Below, piece by piece: positions 47,248 through 58,171 of a stretch of DNA of 64,000 nucleotides (positions are counted from its first letter, which is position 1; each line of letters begins with the position of its first letter). A program made the translations under genes and the position numbers. The DNA is from Deroplatys truncata (lineage: Eukaryota; Arthropoda; Insecta; Mantodea; Mantidae): assembly GCA_030765065.1 (NCBI GenBank), contig CM060985.1:172010096-172074095 (forward strand). Reading direction: 5' to 3'. The notes beneath the pieces were generated by a model. It worked only from the letters and a program-made list of their open reading frames with translations, did no database searches and was not told the origin of the DNA.

Positions 47248-47337
47248 ATCATGTGTCCCAAAAGTAAGAGAAGAGAGGGTGTAAAGCAATGCTAAGGGTC
47301 TCTCATGGAACTTGTAGTACAAATTGCAACCAACATA

Positions 47338-48066
47338 CAGGGTGATCCATTAGAGATGTCAGAAAAGTAAAATGTTACATGTAAATGGTTAATGCACATA
47401 TCTCTGAGCAGATTTTTGTAATATAAGCAGAAGGGATGGAGTGAACAATGAGTGATGTTTCAGACTTCATTGACATGGCATGGCAGTGCAATTATGTATA
47501 GGAGACAAAATTGTGGTCACGCCACAACATCAAGCTCAATGTGGCATGTGGTAAGTGTAAATGGACCCAGCAAACTTTCAGATGTCAGTACAGCTGTCGA
47601 CGTTTAACTGGTACAACATCTTGGTGAATGATCTCAAACTGCCTCGCATAGCAGTGATAGAAACAGGGAAGAAAATATTCAGCCTTAAGATGTTTCCATA
47701 CCTTATTCAGCAAAAGCAAGCTTTGACACAGCGTAATTACAAAGCTCATCTCAAGTTTGCTGTCCTGACATGTGAAAGGCAGGAAGTGGATGATCAATGG
47801 TTATATCTACGGATCTTCACAGAAGAAACTACATTTTATGTGAGTGGCCAAGTCATAACTGCATTATTTGGGGAAACCGAGAATCCACGTGTCTCATACA
47901 ACACATTGCATACCACATGCGAAATCTGGACTGCCATGACATGTAGATGAAGTTTTAAACATCACTCACTGTTCACTTCCACTCTTTCAGCTTATATTAC
48001 AGCAAGCTGCTCACAGATGTGTGCATTATCCTCTTACTTTTCTGACATCTCAAACGGATCATCCTG
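47338..48066 (+). mobile_element. short Tc1/mariner-superfamily element with long TIRs
   Basis: CAGGGTGATCCATTAGAGAT on the left, CAGGATGATCCGTTTGAGAT on the right in reverse complement, with TA at 47336-47337 and 48067-48068. The TIRs extend over about 130 bp. At 729 bp it is a deletion derivative. Confidence 0.88.
47561..47950 (+). pseudogene. IS630/Tc1-type transposase fragment
   Basis: An open stretch of about 129 codons holds RNYKAHLKFA, then LRIFTEETTFYVSGQV, where active relatives have FxDE at the first catalytic position. It then reads NPRVSYNTLHTTCEIWTAMT, where relatives have SENPR...P...VWCA. The N-terminal DNA-binding half and the C-terminal catalytic residues are absent because of the internal deletion. 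The start Met is not the family start. Confidence 0.75.
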
Positions 48067-48169
48067 TAGAATGAAGCGGGTCAAAGTTTTATTGTACAAA
48101 GGTGATTTAAAATGTAACAGCAGACTAATTTTTGTGAAGTATATATTTCAATCACAGATACAAACAAGA

Positions 48170-49160
48170 TGTAATTTTTCACATTATCACCTCCTTTTCG
48201 ATAAATTTCTCATGCTGTTGCACCAACATTTTTATTCCATCAGAATAAAAGGTTTAGGGTTGTTCTGCAACCAAGAATGCATGCTTCTTTAACCTCATCA
48301 TCAATTCTAAATTGTTGTCCTCTTAGAGCGTTCTTCAGGGCTCCAAACACATGGATCTGAAGGAGCAAGATTAGGGCTGTATGGGGAATGGTGTAAGACC
48401 TCAAATCTGAATCTCTGAATGACGTCAAGAGTTGCAGCAGGGATGTGGAGGTGCGCATCGTCAAGAATAAGAGCACCTCATGGAAGTCCTCTGCGACAGC
48501 TCCATATTGCTGGCTTTAGATCATTCTCCAATGGACCCATTCATGTGCCAAGAGAAAGTGGAAAGGACCTTTCCAGCAGAGGGTTGAGACTTGAATTTCT
48601 TCTTGGCTGGAGAAGATGTGTGTCACCATTATGAAGACTGCCTTTTGCTTTGTGGTTGATAGTGATGCAACCAGGTTTATCCAGAAAGTCATCTTCATTG
48701 TTATATCATCCTGCCAGAAGTGATGTGGAAGTCAGAACATACATCATCTTGCATTCATTATGAGCATCCTAGGTATCCATCGTGCACACAAAAACTGGTA
48801 CTTGATAACCTCCATAATAATGGTATGAGCGGATCTGACTTTGATACTTAGTTCCCTGGCTAGAACCTCTACAGAAACATGCCAGTTCTCACGAATCATG
48901 GTGTCAACACGTCTGAGCTTCCCATCAGTAATGGTCGGCTGGAAAGACCAGAGCATTGCTCATCTGTGACTGATATACACCCACTTTTAAAACACATCTA
49001 CCCACTCGTACACTCTTCTCTCACTAATGCAGTTATCTGCATACCTTTCCAACATCCTTCAATGGATTTATCAAGCTTATACACCTTCTTGGCACAAAAA
49101 TCTTATTACTGTTGACTGTTCTTCTACAGTGCTCACAGCTAGGGGCATGGCCATCTTGTT
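48170..49160 (-). pseudogene. older mariner-family transposase relic, different subfamily
   Basis: On the minus strand, fragments in order are STVEEQSTVIRFLCQEGV (about 49120), DTMIRENWHVSVEVLAREL (about 48890), then CARWIPRMLI. The first catalytic region is degraded to TWLHHYQPQSKRQS (about 48670). The second is DDAHLHIPAATL (about 48450), the third is HSPYSPNLAPSD (about 48390), and FGALKNALRGQQFRIDDEVK comes last. Stops and frameshifts occur throughout. It is clearly distinct from the three mariner copies at 9, 24 and 28 kb. TIRs were not identified. Confidence 0.78.
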
Positions 49161-49549
49161 TCAACATCCTTGCTATTCAGTACATCATTCCATCTGTTGG
49201 CATATGTCAAAACTTTCTCAAAGCATGTATCTTCACTTCCCAGGAGTTTGAAATGTCTGGAGTGTTGAACTGCATTTAATACTGTTAGCTTGCTCTTACG
49301 TTTAGAATGATACTCGTACATAAACGAGCATGTCTGAACCTATTGTTATGTTTGCCGATCATAAAAGATTATGTATAAATTTGCAACTAGTACTGTATAC
49401 AGAGCAGTTGTGCAATGCAAGCATTAGTGGATATAAAGGTCATAGAATCTATGTTGATGCCATGGCAGTCATCCAATGTACTCTTATAAATACTGCTGCT
49501 ATTCTACAGCTTTAATAATGCATGAGCTTTGCCTGACAATTTTTTGTAG

Positions 49550-49722
49550 GAGGAGCGGCTGTGCTGTTAAGTGTTGCCTGCTTGCCGTTTGTGTCCCCTG
49601 CTTTTAGAAGAATCTGTCTGCCGTATGTTCCAGCGACTTCTTCACAGATCAACAATATACTGAAGGCTCTCTGTGGTAGATCTGGAAAACTGGTTGATGT
49701 TGGCAGTGGAGATGGCAGAGTT
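49550..49722 (+). CDS. ATPSCKMT: ATPSCKMT/FAM173B-like lysine methyltransferase, internal exon A
   Basis: This internal exon encodes about 57 residues. The intron before it ends in a T-rich tract plus TAG, with AG at 49548-49549. The exon starts with two bases that complete a split codon and is followed by a GTAAGT donor at 49723. The peptide begins with the end of a hydrophobic segment, then a stretch containing [18 protein letters not shown], then the SAM-binding motif [11 protein letters not shown]. In the known family this is the membrane anchor followed by the seven-beta-strand methyltransferase core. Human ATPSCKMT is mitochondrial and trimethylates a lysine of the ATP synthase c subunit. 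The paralogue ANTKMT (FAM173A) acts on the ADP/ATP translocase and looks similar, but the next exon fits ATPSCKMT better. No frameshift or stop is seen. The upstream exon with the N-terminus was not found. Confidence 0.85.
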
Positions 49723-50219
49723 GTAAGTGACTAAGAGCATTTTCACATTATTTCACAACATACAGGTTTTCATTCCAAAATATGTAAATATAGCATAGTG
49801 TAATGATTTGAAATAGCAGTTTAACATAAAACATTGTTGGTAGACATTCTCTCTGCTACCGAAGATATCCTCAATTAAATATCATATATTTTCGTTGTTT
49901 CATTCTTTGCCTGAGAGACATTTCAGACAAATAATGATCAATCCTGTTCTTCCTAACATATAAAGCATATCTGCAATTTTCTTAAGGGGGTTTAATGGGT
50001 GAAATTTCTATTTTGCACAATTTTAAAGCTACATATTTAATTTTTTGTACACATTTGGGGTATTATGTGGAATTATTTGGCATAGTTTGATTTTTGTATG
50101 TCAATTAGTTTTTGAATTATTGAACATTTTCCTTCAAAAAATTTGCAAATTTCAAAATGAAATTCTCTCCACACTTTTTTGAAAAGTAGTTTGAAATTTT
50201 GTTTACAAAACCAGAACTC

Positions 50220-50460
50220 ATTTACAAAAACTTTAGAAAAGCTTAACTGGACGACGAAGAAAAAGAAAGAATGAACGAAGAAGTGTATATACAGTAAAAC
50301 TCCTCTTAACTGAAGTGTGCCGTACTGGAAAAGAAAGAAGAAGAAAGGAAAGAAAAAAGTAAGAAAGAATGATCAAAAAAGTATATATTATATATACAGT
50401 AAAACTCCTCTTAACCAAACTGCACTTAACTGGAGGAAGAAGAAAAAGAAAGAAAGAATG
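50220..50460. repeat. duplicated Tigger-like TIR and purine-rich flank
   Basis: Two copies of TATACAGTAAAACTCCTCTTAAC (about 50287 and 50393) are embedded in similar GAAAGAA-rich sequence. It is a local tandem duplication of a Tigger end. Confidence 0.7.
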
Positions 50461-50910
50461 AATAAACGTAAAAGTACAAGTTGCTCAATTTTGGACTGGC
50501 AATGTTGCTGCAAAAATTATTAGCAGTGTTCTTTAGCCCAAACCTAAATTTCAGTACAGGAACTTGGTATGGTATGCACCTTACCCCCTAATCCCATATA
50601 CCAAGAAACATTGTACTGTTATAACAAATGTTAACTGCTTGCACTTACTTTCAGTGTTATTTTACTATTGGTATTAGTGTCTTCTATTTGTGTTTAAGAT
50701 GTCAGCGAAAAGAAAGCATGTTATAAGCATTAAACAGAAACTCAAATCCATTAACGACATAGTGACCACAAATGAGGCAAGAAAAACTGCAAATTCATAT
50801 TCAAATCTTAACAGCAAATATTGAATTGCAGCACTGTCAATAAACAAAACTTTTTGCTTTTAAATTGCCTTGCATTTTGTGCAACAAAGTAGTGAATCAA
50901 CAGATATAAT
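50397..50910 (+). mobile_element. Tigger/pogo 5' fragment
   Basis: The TIR-like CAGTAAAACTCCTCTTAACC is followed about 300 bp later by ATG 50699, opening MSAKRKHVISIKQKLKS, a CENP-B-like helix-turn-helix start. The frame ends at a TGA after NSKY (about 50822). No DDE domain is seen. Confidence 0.7.
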
Positions 50911-50929
50911 TTAAAATAAAGAGAGCTGA

Positions 50930-52440
50930 AGGTTGTTACACTACATCACTAAAATGTTCTTACTTGAACGTGTTTCGGGAGACGGTTTGCTCCCATCGTC
51001 AGCATGTTTTCAACTAATTTTGTTGGTTATTGTCTGGGGAATGTGTGTGGCTAGTGGTGTTCTCTGGTGCTGGGCTGATGAACCTCCAAAGGCTGCTGGG
51101 TGGCGGCAGTTCGAAATTCATTAGGTGATTCCTGTGTTTGACGATATGTATTTTTTCCCAGATGTCCAATTCATTGCTGATGTTGATCGGTTTTAAGAGT
51201 TTTATGTTTGGAGTGATATCATGGTTTGAAGACCAGAAATGATGTGCTACTGCTGATTTATCTTGGTGCTTTTGGAAAATGCATCTCATATGCTCTTTAA
51301 GTCTTATTTCAAAATTTCTTTTGGTTTTTCCTATGTATACCAGGTTGCAGTCATTACAAACAATTTGATATATACCAGCTGATTTATCGTTGGGGATAGG
51401 ATCTTTTGTTCTGTTGCATAGTAGTTTCTGTATATTGTGGTTATTCTGTGGAGACAGGGTGATGTTGTATTTCTTGAAAATCCAAGGGTGTTAAGTGAAC
51501 TTCCTATATTCTTGTGGTTTTTGTTGTCTGAGTAAAGTAGGCATTTGTTGGATGTATTTCTGTCTTTCAAACCTTTTTATCTTCTTATCTATTGTTTTTT
51601 TCTGGTATCCATTCATAGTGACTATGTTGATAATGTGTTGGTATTCTTTCTGGTATTCCTCTTTCTCCAATGGTATATGTACTAAACTGTTTGTAATACT
51701 ATTTAAAATTGCATGTTTGTGGCTTGTAGGATTGTAGCTATTGCTTTTAATATAATTTTCTGGTGAGTTGGTTTTCTGTAAATGCCGAACGTTAGTTTGT
51801 TGTGTGCATTATTTGTGATTATCCTGATGCCTAGGCAAAGTAATTGGCCATTTTCTTCTTTTTCTATTGTGAATTTTATAGATCTTTTTTGTAAATTCAA
51901 TAATTTCAAAGCATCTTGTGAAAGTTTTTTTTGGAACAATAGCAAAAATATCATCTACGTACCTATACAGGTTTTGAATAGATGTGGGAAAGATTTAGTA
52001 ATATGCCATTCAGAATGGCTCATATATAGTTCTGCTAAAAATGGTGAAAGGGTGTTTCCCATAGTTAGGCCTGTGGGTTGTTTAAAGATTTTGTTATGGA
52101 ATGAAAAGAAATTCTGGTCCAGACATAATTTTGTTAGTTTTAAGTAATCTTCTGTTTGTGCTCTAGGTGTGCCATTGTTTAATATCCAAGTTTCTAGGAG
52201 TGGTAATAATTCTTCTTTTGGTATGCTTGGGAAGAGTGCAGTGACATCAAATGATACCATCATGTCTGTGGGTGATATATTTATGTCTGAAAGTTGACTG
52301 GTTAATTTTAATGAATTTTTTATACTTAGAGTTTTGAACACAGGCATGGAGTTGAAGGTATTTGAAAGCCATTTTTCTAGTTTGTATGTGGGAGAGTTTA
52401 TGTTATTCACTATGGAATGATACATCACTGTTACTAGCTT
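50930..52440 (-). pseudogene. Penelope-like element: reverse transcriptase plus GIY-YIG endonuclease
   Basis: On the minus strand an open 157-codon stretch (52428-51955) has DMMVSFDVTALFPSIP (RT motif A region) and QPTGLTMGNTLSPFLAELYM. The catalytic box YRYVDDIFAI follows after a one-base frame change (about 51965). The frame continues through KRFERQKYIQQMP to the GIY-YIG nuclease, GIYQIVCNDCNLVYIGKTKR (about 51370-51310), and RLKEHMRCIF. It ends LPPPSSLWRFISPAPENT with a stop at about 51014. The domain order RT then GIY-YIG is diagnostic for Penelope. The 3' flank has an ACGATGGGAGCAAACCGTC segment, also seen in such elements. The 5' part is missing. It lies antisense to the host gene in its intron. 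Confidence 0.88.
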
Positions 52441-52672
52441 CTAAATCTTCAAAATTAATTAACAGATATAATGTTTATCAAACAATGGCTGCTGCAAGCG
52501 TTGCAGGAAGAAAGTTAGAAAAAATTACTACTCTACAAATAGTGTTTGTAAATATTGTAATGCATGTTTTAACACTGTATACGGCAGTAGTTTTTTATTA
52601 AACATTATTACAGGTATTTGGAATAGAGTTATTTTCTTGTTTTCGCTGCTTAAAATTTTTATCATTGATTAT

Positions 52673-52699
52673 ACCCCCCCCCCCCCAAAAAAAAATAAT
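52673..52699. repeat. C-run followed by A-run
   Basis: About 14 C directly followed by about 10 A, a homopolymer junction. Confidence 0.85.
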
Positions 52700-52757
52700 G
52701 GGTTATCGTAATGGCTCTGCCTCCTTTAATTGGTTAAGTCAGTTTCTACTGTGTATA

Positions 52758-53550
52758 CAGGATGTTAAAGAAAAAGTATTCCATATTTTGAGAGGTGGTA
52801 GTGTGGACCAAAACAAGAAAAAAATGTCCAGTTAACATGAGCTCTAAAATGCATACCTTAAAGCTATGAGCACTTATTCATCTTCGCTACTGTGAAACAT
52901 TTCTTCTACTGCAAGCTCTTTGCTATTATGTGTGATCTACAGAATGCAGTAAACAATTGAGGACACACTACACTGTTACTGTGAAACAGCATAACTTTTA
53001 ATGTAATCTGCTTGCGGTTACATACGACGTGAACCATCGCTAAACGAGGCGCTCAATATGGTGCTCATTCACAGTAAGGCATGCTTCTGTCCGACGTCTT
53101 AGGGAATCACGCACTCCAGGTTGGTCACGGATGCTCTGGCAGGCATTGATGATGCCTTCCTGTAGTGTTTGTATATCATTAATGGGGGTTGCATACGCCA
53201 AAGATTTCAAGATAAAACTACAATGTAAAAGCATTTCACAACGTTATCAAAACACAAACTGATTCCATTAGAACCAATAAGAATATGTGTTGCACTTATC
53301 CAGAACTGTGAATATGGTTTACAGTAACAGATGTTTACTGCCTGCTGTATTCATGGACAATAATAGACTAATGTTCCTCATTTGTTTACTGCCTGCTGTA
53401 GTCATGTGTAGCAAAGTGCTTGCAGTAGAAGAGATGTTTTACAGTAGCAAAGATGAACAAGTGCTCATAGCTCTTAAGGTATGCATTTTAGAGCCCATGT
53501 TTATTGGACTTTTTTTCTTGTTTTGGTCCACACTACCACCTCTCAAAATG
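52758..53550 (-). mobile_element. fold-back DNA transposon with transposase C-terminal relic
   Basis: Starts CAGGATGTTAAAG after TA (52756-52757). The segment from about 52785 (TTTTGAGAGGTGGTAGTGTG) returns inverted at about 53540 (CACTACCACCTCTCAAAA), giving arms of roughly 150 bp. Between them, 53040-53234 on the minus strand encodes a Tc1/mariner-superfamily C-terminus with TLQEGIINACQSIRDQPGV. Confidence 0.75.
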
Positions 53551-53704
53551 TCGTCTTTGGTGGTGTAGTGCTTACGATGATAGCCTCTAATTCTCAAGGT
53601 CGCAGGTTCAAACCTGGCGGAGGGCAGTGGATTTTATCGGGCGTAAAAATCCTTAACGTGGCTTCCTTCAGAAGGGAAGTAAAGCTGGTGGTCCTGTGCC
53701 GAAC
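53551..53704 (+). mobile_element. tRNA-derived SINE, copy 3, 3'-truncated
   Basis: Plus-oriented head TCGTCTTTGGTGGTGTAGTG, box B GGTTCAAACCTG, then the same body as the other two copies until GTGGTCCTGTGCCG. There the match stops and Penelope-type sequence begins. Confidence 0.85.
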
Positions 53705-55110
53705 CAGCTGGTTGCTTCACCAATTTCAAGCACTGCCACAATTCGAAAGCCACAGCATCAAAATCTCCGTTGAGCTGGTGAAAAAACTGCAACCAATCAA
53801 ATGGGACTCCCAGGACACACTCGTCTCATTCGACGTCTAAAACCTATTTCCAAGCATTCCCATGGACAAGCTGGTCACATTTCTGAGAAAATGGTCACTG
53901 TCCACCAGCATCCCTGCTGAACAGTGTGAGAATATCTACACCTCACCAGGATCTGCCTAAACCATTCCTTTTTTGCTTTGAAGGGAATTTCTACCAATAG
54001 GAAAAAGGTTTGCCTATGGGAAGCCCCCATCTCCTGTCCTGGCAAATTTATTTATGAGCTAACTGGAAATGCCCATCACCAAAGCGTTCCTCTATATGTC
54101 ATAGTTTGATACAGATACGTTGACGACATGTTCACAATAGTAAAACACAAACACATAGAGGACACTCTGAAGCTTTTAAACTTACAGGACCCATCCATCA
54201 CCATAGAGATAGCTACCAACAACTCCTTTCCTGCACCACAAATTAATGAAGATTTCAAATGGCATAGAATTCGGAATACATAGAAAACCCACGCTCACAG
54301 ATAATTACATCAAAGCACATAGTTACAACCCTAAAGCACAACAGCATTACAAAGTTCAACAGCATTACTCGTAGATTAATGAACATCCCGCTCAACAGAA
54401 CTAATATTACAAAGAATATCAACACACCATCAAATCTGCAGTAGAGAATAGATTCAGCCAGGAAGTGGTAGATAAGGAAAATACGTAAATTCAAAAGATC
54501 AAAACGCATTAAGCAGGTCACCATATTTTCTAATGCAGCAGAAAAAATAAAGATCAGGAAATTCACATACCATCCAGGTCTCTTTCACAAATTTCAGAAA
54601 ATATTCAAGAATCACAACACCACCGTGGCACCTTACAACAAATTTAGCATCAAGAATCTCATTAAAGCAAGAAAATATGATCCCATACCCCAGGACAAAA
54701 AGTCAGGAATCTACCGGATCCAATGTAAAAATTGCGAAAAGGTTTACATGGAAAAACAAAAAGGAACATATGCACCCACTTCAAGGAACACCGGCGTTGC
54801 ATAAAGTTCAAACAGACCGACAAATCAGCAGTTGCTTTTCACTTCTGGACTCAAACCATGAAACAGACACCAATATCCAGTTGCTGAAACCAGTCCAAAA
54901 ACCCAAAGAGCTTGAAATATGGGAGAGGATTTATATAAAGAAGTTTGAAAACCACATCATGAACTTTGATTTGCCAGAAGCAGACAACCCCCCATTTAGT
55001 TTCATCCATAGCCCACCAGAGGACACCCCAGGCTTTCAACAATACGACTTGAGAGCTCATCCGGCAGTCAACAGGCAGCTGATGATGTGAGCTCATGTTC
55101 AAGATACATG
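53705..55110 (+). pseudogene. second Penelope-like element, heavily degraded
   Basis: The plus-strand frames give DTLVSFDV followed by a stop and LFPSIPMDKL (motif A region, about 53810). The catalytic box RYVDDMFTIVK lies at about 54112-54145. The endonuclease start is SGIYRIQCKNCEKVYMEKQK (about 54700), where the YIG half has become YMEK. The C-terminal stretch is ELEIWERIYIKKFENHIMNF (about 54908). Stops and frameshifts are frequent. The sequence differs markedly from the minus-strand Penelope 1.3 kb upstream, so the two belong to different subfamilies. Confidence 0.85.
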
Positions 55111-55204
55111 TGAGAAGCCAGTAAGAGTGTTTAGGTTGACTCCACTTTCATTGAGTGTTTTTCCTTTAAACATAGTTAAAGAAATAGTTGTATAGCTACA
55201 TCAG

Positions 55205-55305
55205 CGCTACTCTAGATAGCCACAGATGGCAACACACGCCGTCATCGCGAACTGGAAAAACACTGTGCAGCCAGTTCATGGTTCAATGGGTCCCCTGTAG
55301 CTGTA
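55205..55305 (+). repeat. decayed end of the fold-back transposon family
   Basis: CAGATGGCAACACACGCC...GGAAAAACACTGTGCAGCC resembles the right terminus of 3059-4164 and 34046-34605, in the same order but strongly diverged. Confidence 0.5.
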
Positions 55306-55309
55306 GGCT

Positions 55310-55989
55310 GTTTGTTTGTTTTAAAACTCATTCAGTTCTTATTATTAACCTTTTTTATTGTTAAAGAACATAATATAATTTTACACATATTTTTAAATTA
55401 TCATAAAAGGAAATTCATTGAATTATAACAGAAATGCTTCTTATATCACCATTTATTTTTCCAATAAATTTTGAAGGCTTGAATGTTAATGTGACTTTTG
55501 AACTTGGCTTTTCATTTACCAATTTCTCAATAGTAAGTTTAATTTTTTATGTGTGCAGAAAAAGTTTGCTCACAGGAGCTAAATCTGCACATGTGCTTGC
55601 ACAAACTCTTAAGCGTGTAGACAGTGTAGAAGCCATGCCTTCAACCGAAAGGGAAGTTTAGTGCATGATGTGTGATGTGCGCATCCATTCTAAGGAATTT
55701 ATTGGCAAGTTTACTGAATTACGTAAGTTGTTGCCATGCCTTTGAAAGGTATAAAAGTCTAAGGAATATTCTGATAGAAGTAAGAAGAATGTGTCTTATC
55801 AAAAAGTGATACAGAAATTAAATCTTAAATCTCTATATGCTCATCCAGGAGCTTAAAGCCTTAAAATACAATTCAATCTTTCATGAGGAGAACATATTTG
55901 TGCATCACATTGTTCTGTTGTTCAGTTACAAGTGAGGCAGTATTTTTAACACTTAAATGTAATTATATAATATATAATATAAAATATAA
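55310..55989. other. no recognised gene
   Basis: AT-rich intron sequence with TATAATATA-rich DNA before the LTR-like repeat. Confidence 0.4.
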
Positions 55990-56692
55990 TAACAGCCCAC
56001 CTTAAAGCAATATATGTATAATATAATATATAAAGTGTATGTTAGTCATTTTATTATGTTTATATTATTATGTACATATATAATGTTATGTGATTGTATT
56101 ACTTAGTTTTAACAATGTAGGAGCTGTGAGAATAGAAGCAAGCTGCTTTCCATAGCAAACAGAATTACAAAGTAAAAGCCGAAAGTTGCTAACAATGAGG
56201 TAACCTTGAGACAACAATAAATTAGAAAGTTTAATAAAGGCTGCTAATAATTCTTGAAACAATAATGTAATATTTAAAACAGTTTATAAATAGCCAATCA
56301 AAAACTAGAAAAAGCTTAAGTTAAATAAAAGTATTCAATAGGAGTAGGCTTAGACAATCAGAGACTTGAAATAGAAGAAATGTACAGATTCAGGCGGGAG
56401 ACGCTACAAGGAAGCGTACCCAAGCAGTTCAACTCAGTATTGGTTCAGTGAGAGATATAAAAATTCATAGCAGTGTGAGAATAATATAAAGTTTACGTGT
56501 TTTAAAAACTGCAAATAACAATAATCTCACAGCTCTATAGTAGGATACATCAGTGAAGTGTTATTTAATCATGTGAAGGATTAATAAAACAAAGTACAAT
56601 ACAATTATAATTTGTGTAAGTCTTCATTCTTTAGCCACACCAGCCCTGCTAAGAGATACATGTTCTAAAAAATACTAATAACGCAGGCGAGG
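55990..56692. repeat. LTR-like diverged repeat, copy B
   Basis: Matches 39011-39671 over its whole length in the same orientation, including TAACAGCCCACCTTAAAGCA, GTTGCTAACAATGAGGTAAC, CAGAGACTTGAAATA and TAAGAGATACATG. Confidence 0.65.
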
Positions 56693-58171
56693 TATACATA
56701 TGTATATAATATTTAAATAAACATTAAAATAAAAAGTTGATTCTTAAACGCGGGGTGAAGGCCACCGGAAAAGTAAACTTGAGGCAAAGGCCACCGGAAT
56801 CTTTGTGCCATACGTGGGGCTGTAACTACTACAAGTTTGACTCTCCAACAATAAACCACTCACAAGAGTCACTAAGCGGTAATTCATATACACTTTAGTC
56901 CATTCTCGAGTGGTCAGTCATCTGTATCTTCTCTTAAATCTTTCATTAAGTTTATATGCGAGTGTACCTTCTCAGCAGTCACTTTTTGTATCATTTCGAT
57001 CAGAAGCTTTTGGTACCCTTTCTTTTCACCAATAAACAGTACAGATATGCTAGTATCAAAACTAAATGTTTGGGCCATATTGTTCTGATCTCAACAACCT
57101 CCTCTTTCGAAGACCAACCTCATACTGAGGTTTGTGCAAACTTCAACGTCTGGACGCAGTGCGCTGTTCCGTCTTGTTTGTGCAATCTATACCATACAAG
57201 TAAGTCACTGCTGTGTGACTGACGCTTTAGAGCAAGATCATAAATTTCAGGAAATTGATCTGAAGGGTGTTCCACAATGCTCTTTAAATTTACCTTAAGG
57301 TCCTGATTGGTTTTGGATTTCTGTTCTTTTCATTTGAAAGGAATGGGGAGTATTTATGAATCTCAGACTCAATAAATCCATGTTACTCTTTATGAGATTG
57401 AAAAGAGGAAGAGTTTGTAAGGATAAACAGTTTCATATCAGATTTTGAGCTATCGACAGGTTATTCAAAATGTTTAGACAGGTCATTTTTTGTCCTTCCT
57501 ATGTGCATGTATGGATGAAAACACATTTTCTTCTTTGTAATATAATTGGCGTATCCTGATTTGGTGATTGACAGTTGGAGCAGGAATTCCAATGTTACCG
57601 CTTTAGTGCCCTGGTCCACTTGCAATGCAGCAAAGATAGCAGGGTATTTGTGTGTTCGTGTTGTGATCTGAACATTGTTTTTTGTTTATTTATTCATGTT
57701 GTATCCGGTAATGTCCAGGATATCTGCATCTTACACCAGAGAGAGCGAGAAAAGTACAAAAATGTGGTATTGTATTATCTCTGAGGATGCTAGTTCTACT
57801 TGGGGAGTATAGTTTCATTTTACATTTATGGAGAAATCTAAGGAGATGTGTTCCTATATGTTGGATGTCTGAACATTGTTAAACGTGCGGGAACATCTGT
57901 TAACTGTTATGGACCACTTGGAGTCTGCGCCACCCTACTAGGGTGGCCACTTTGAAAAAGTTTGCGTTAATGGACATAATCAGAGCATATAATCTCTGTT
58001 GTTTGTCTCTTAATTGGTATTCCAAGCCCAAAAACATTTTTTGTGGCCTTCATGGATAGTTTCTTTTTGACTGCTTTGATAAAACGCGTCTTTATTGCAG
58101 CCAAGAGTGATGGAAGAATTTGCTAGATATAAAAGTTACACATCACAAACACATATATGAATACTCTTGTA
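56693..58171. other. no recognised gene
   Basis: Contains the tandem motif AGGCCACCGGAA twice (about 56758-56802). No coding family is recognised. Confidence 0.4.

Noticed and set aside
47561-47950. Upstream exon of the host methyltransferase
   Set aside because: The frame matches a Tc1/mariner-superfamily transposase and lies between the TIRs of a bounded element.
57241-57600. Penelope endonuclease fragment on the minus strand
   Set aside because: A weak likeness (CFHPYMHIGRTKND) is not enough without the GIY half or RT motifs.
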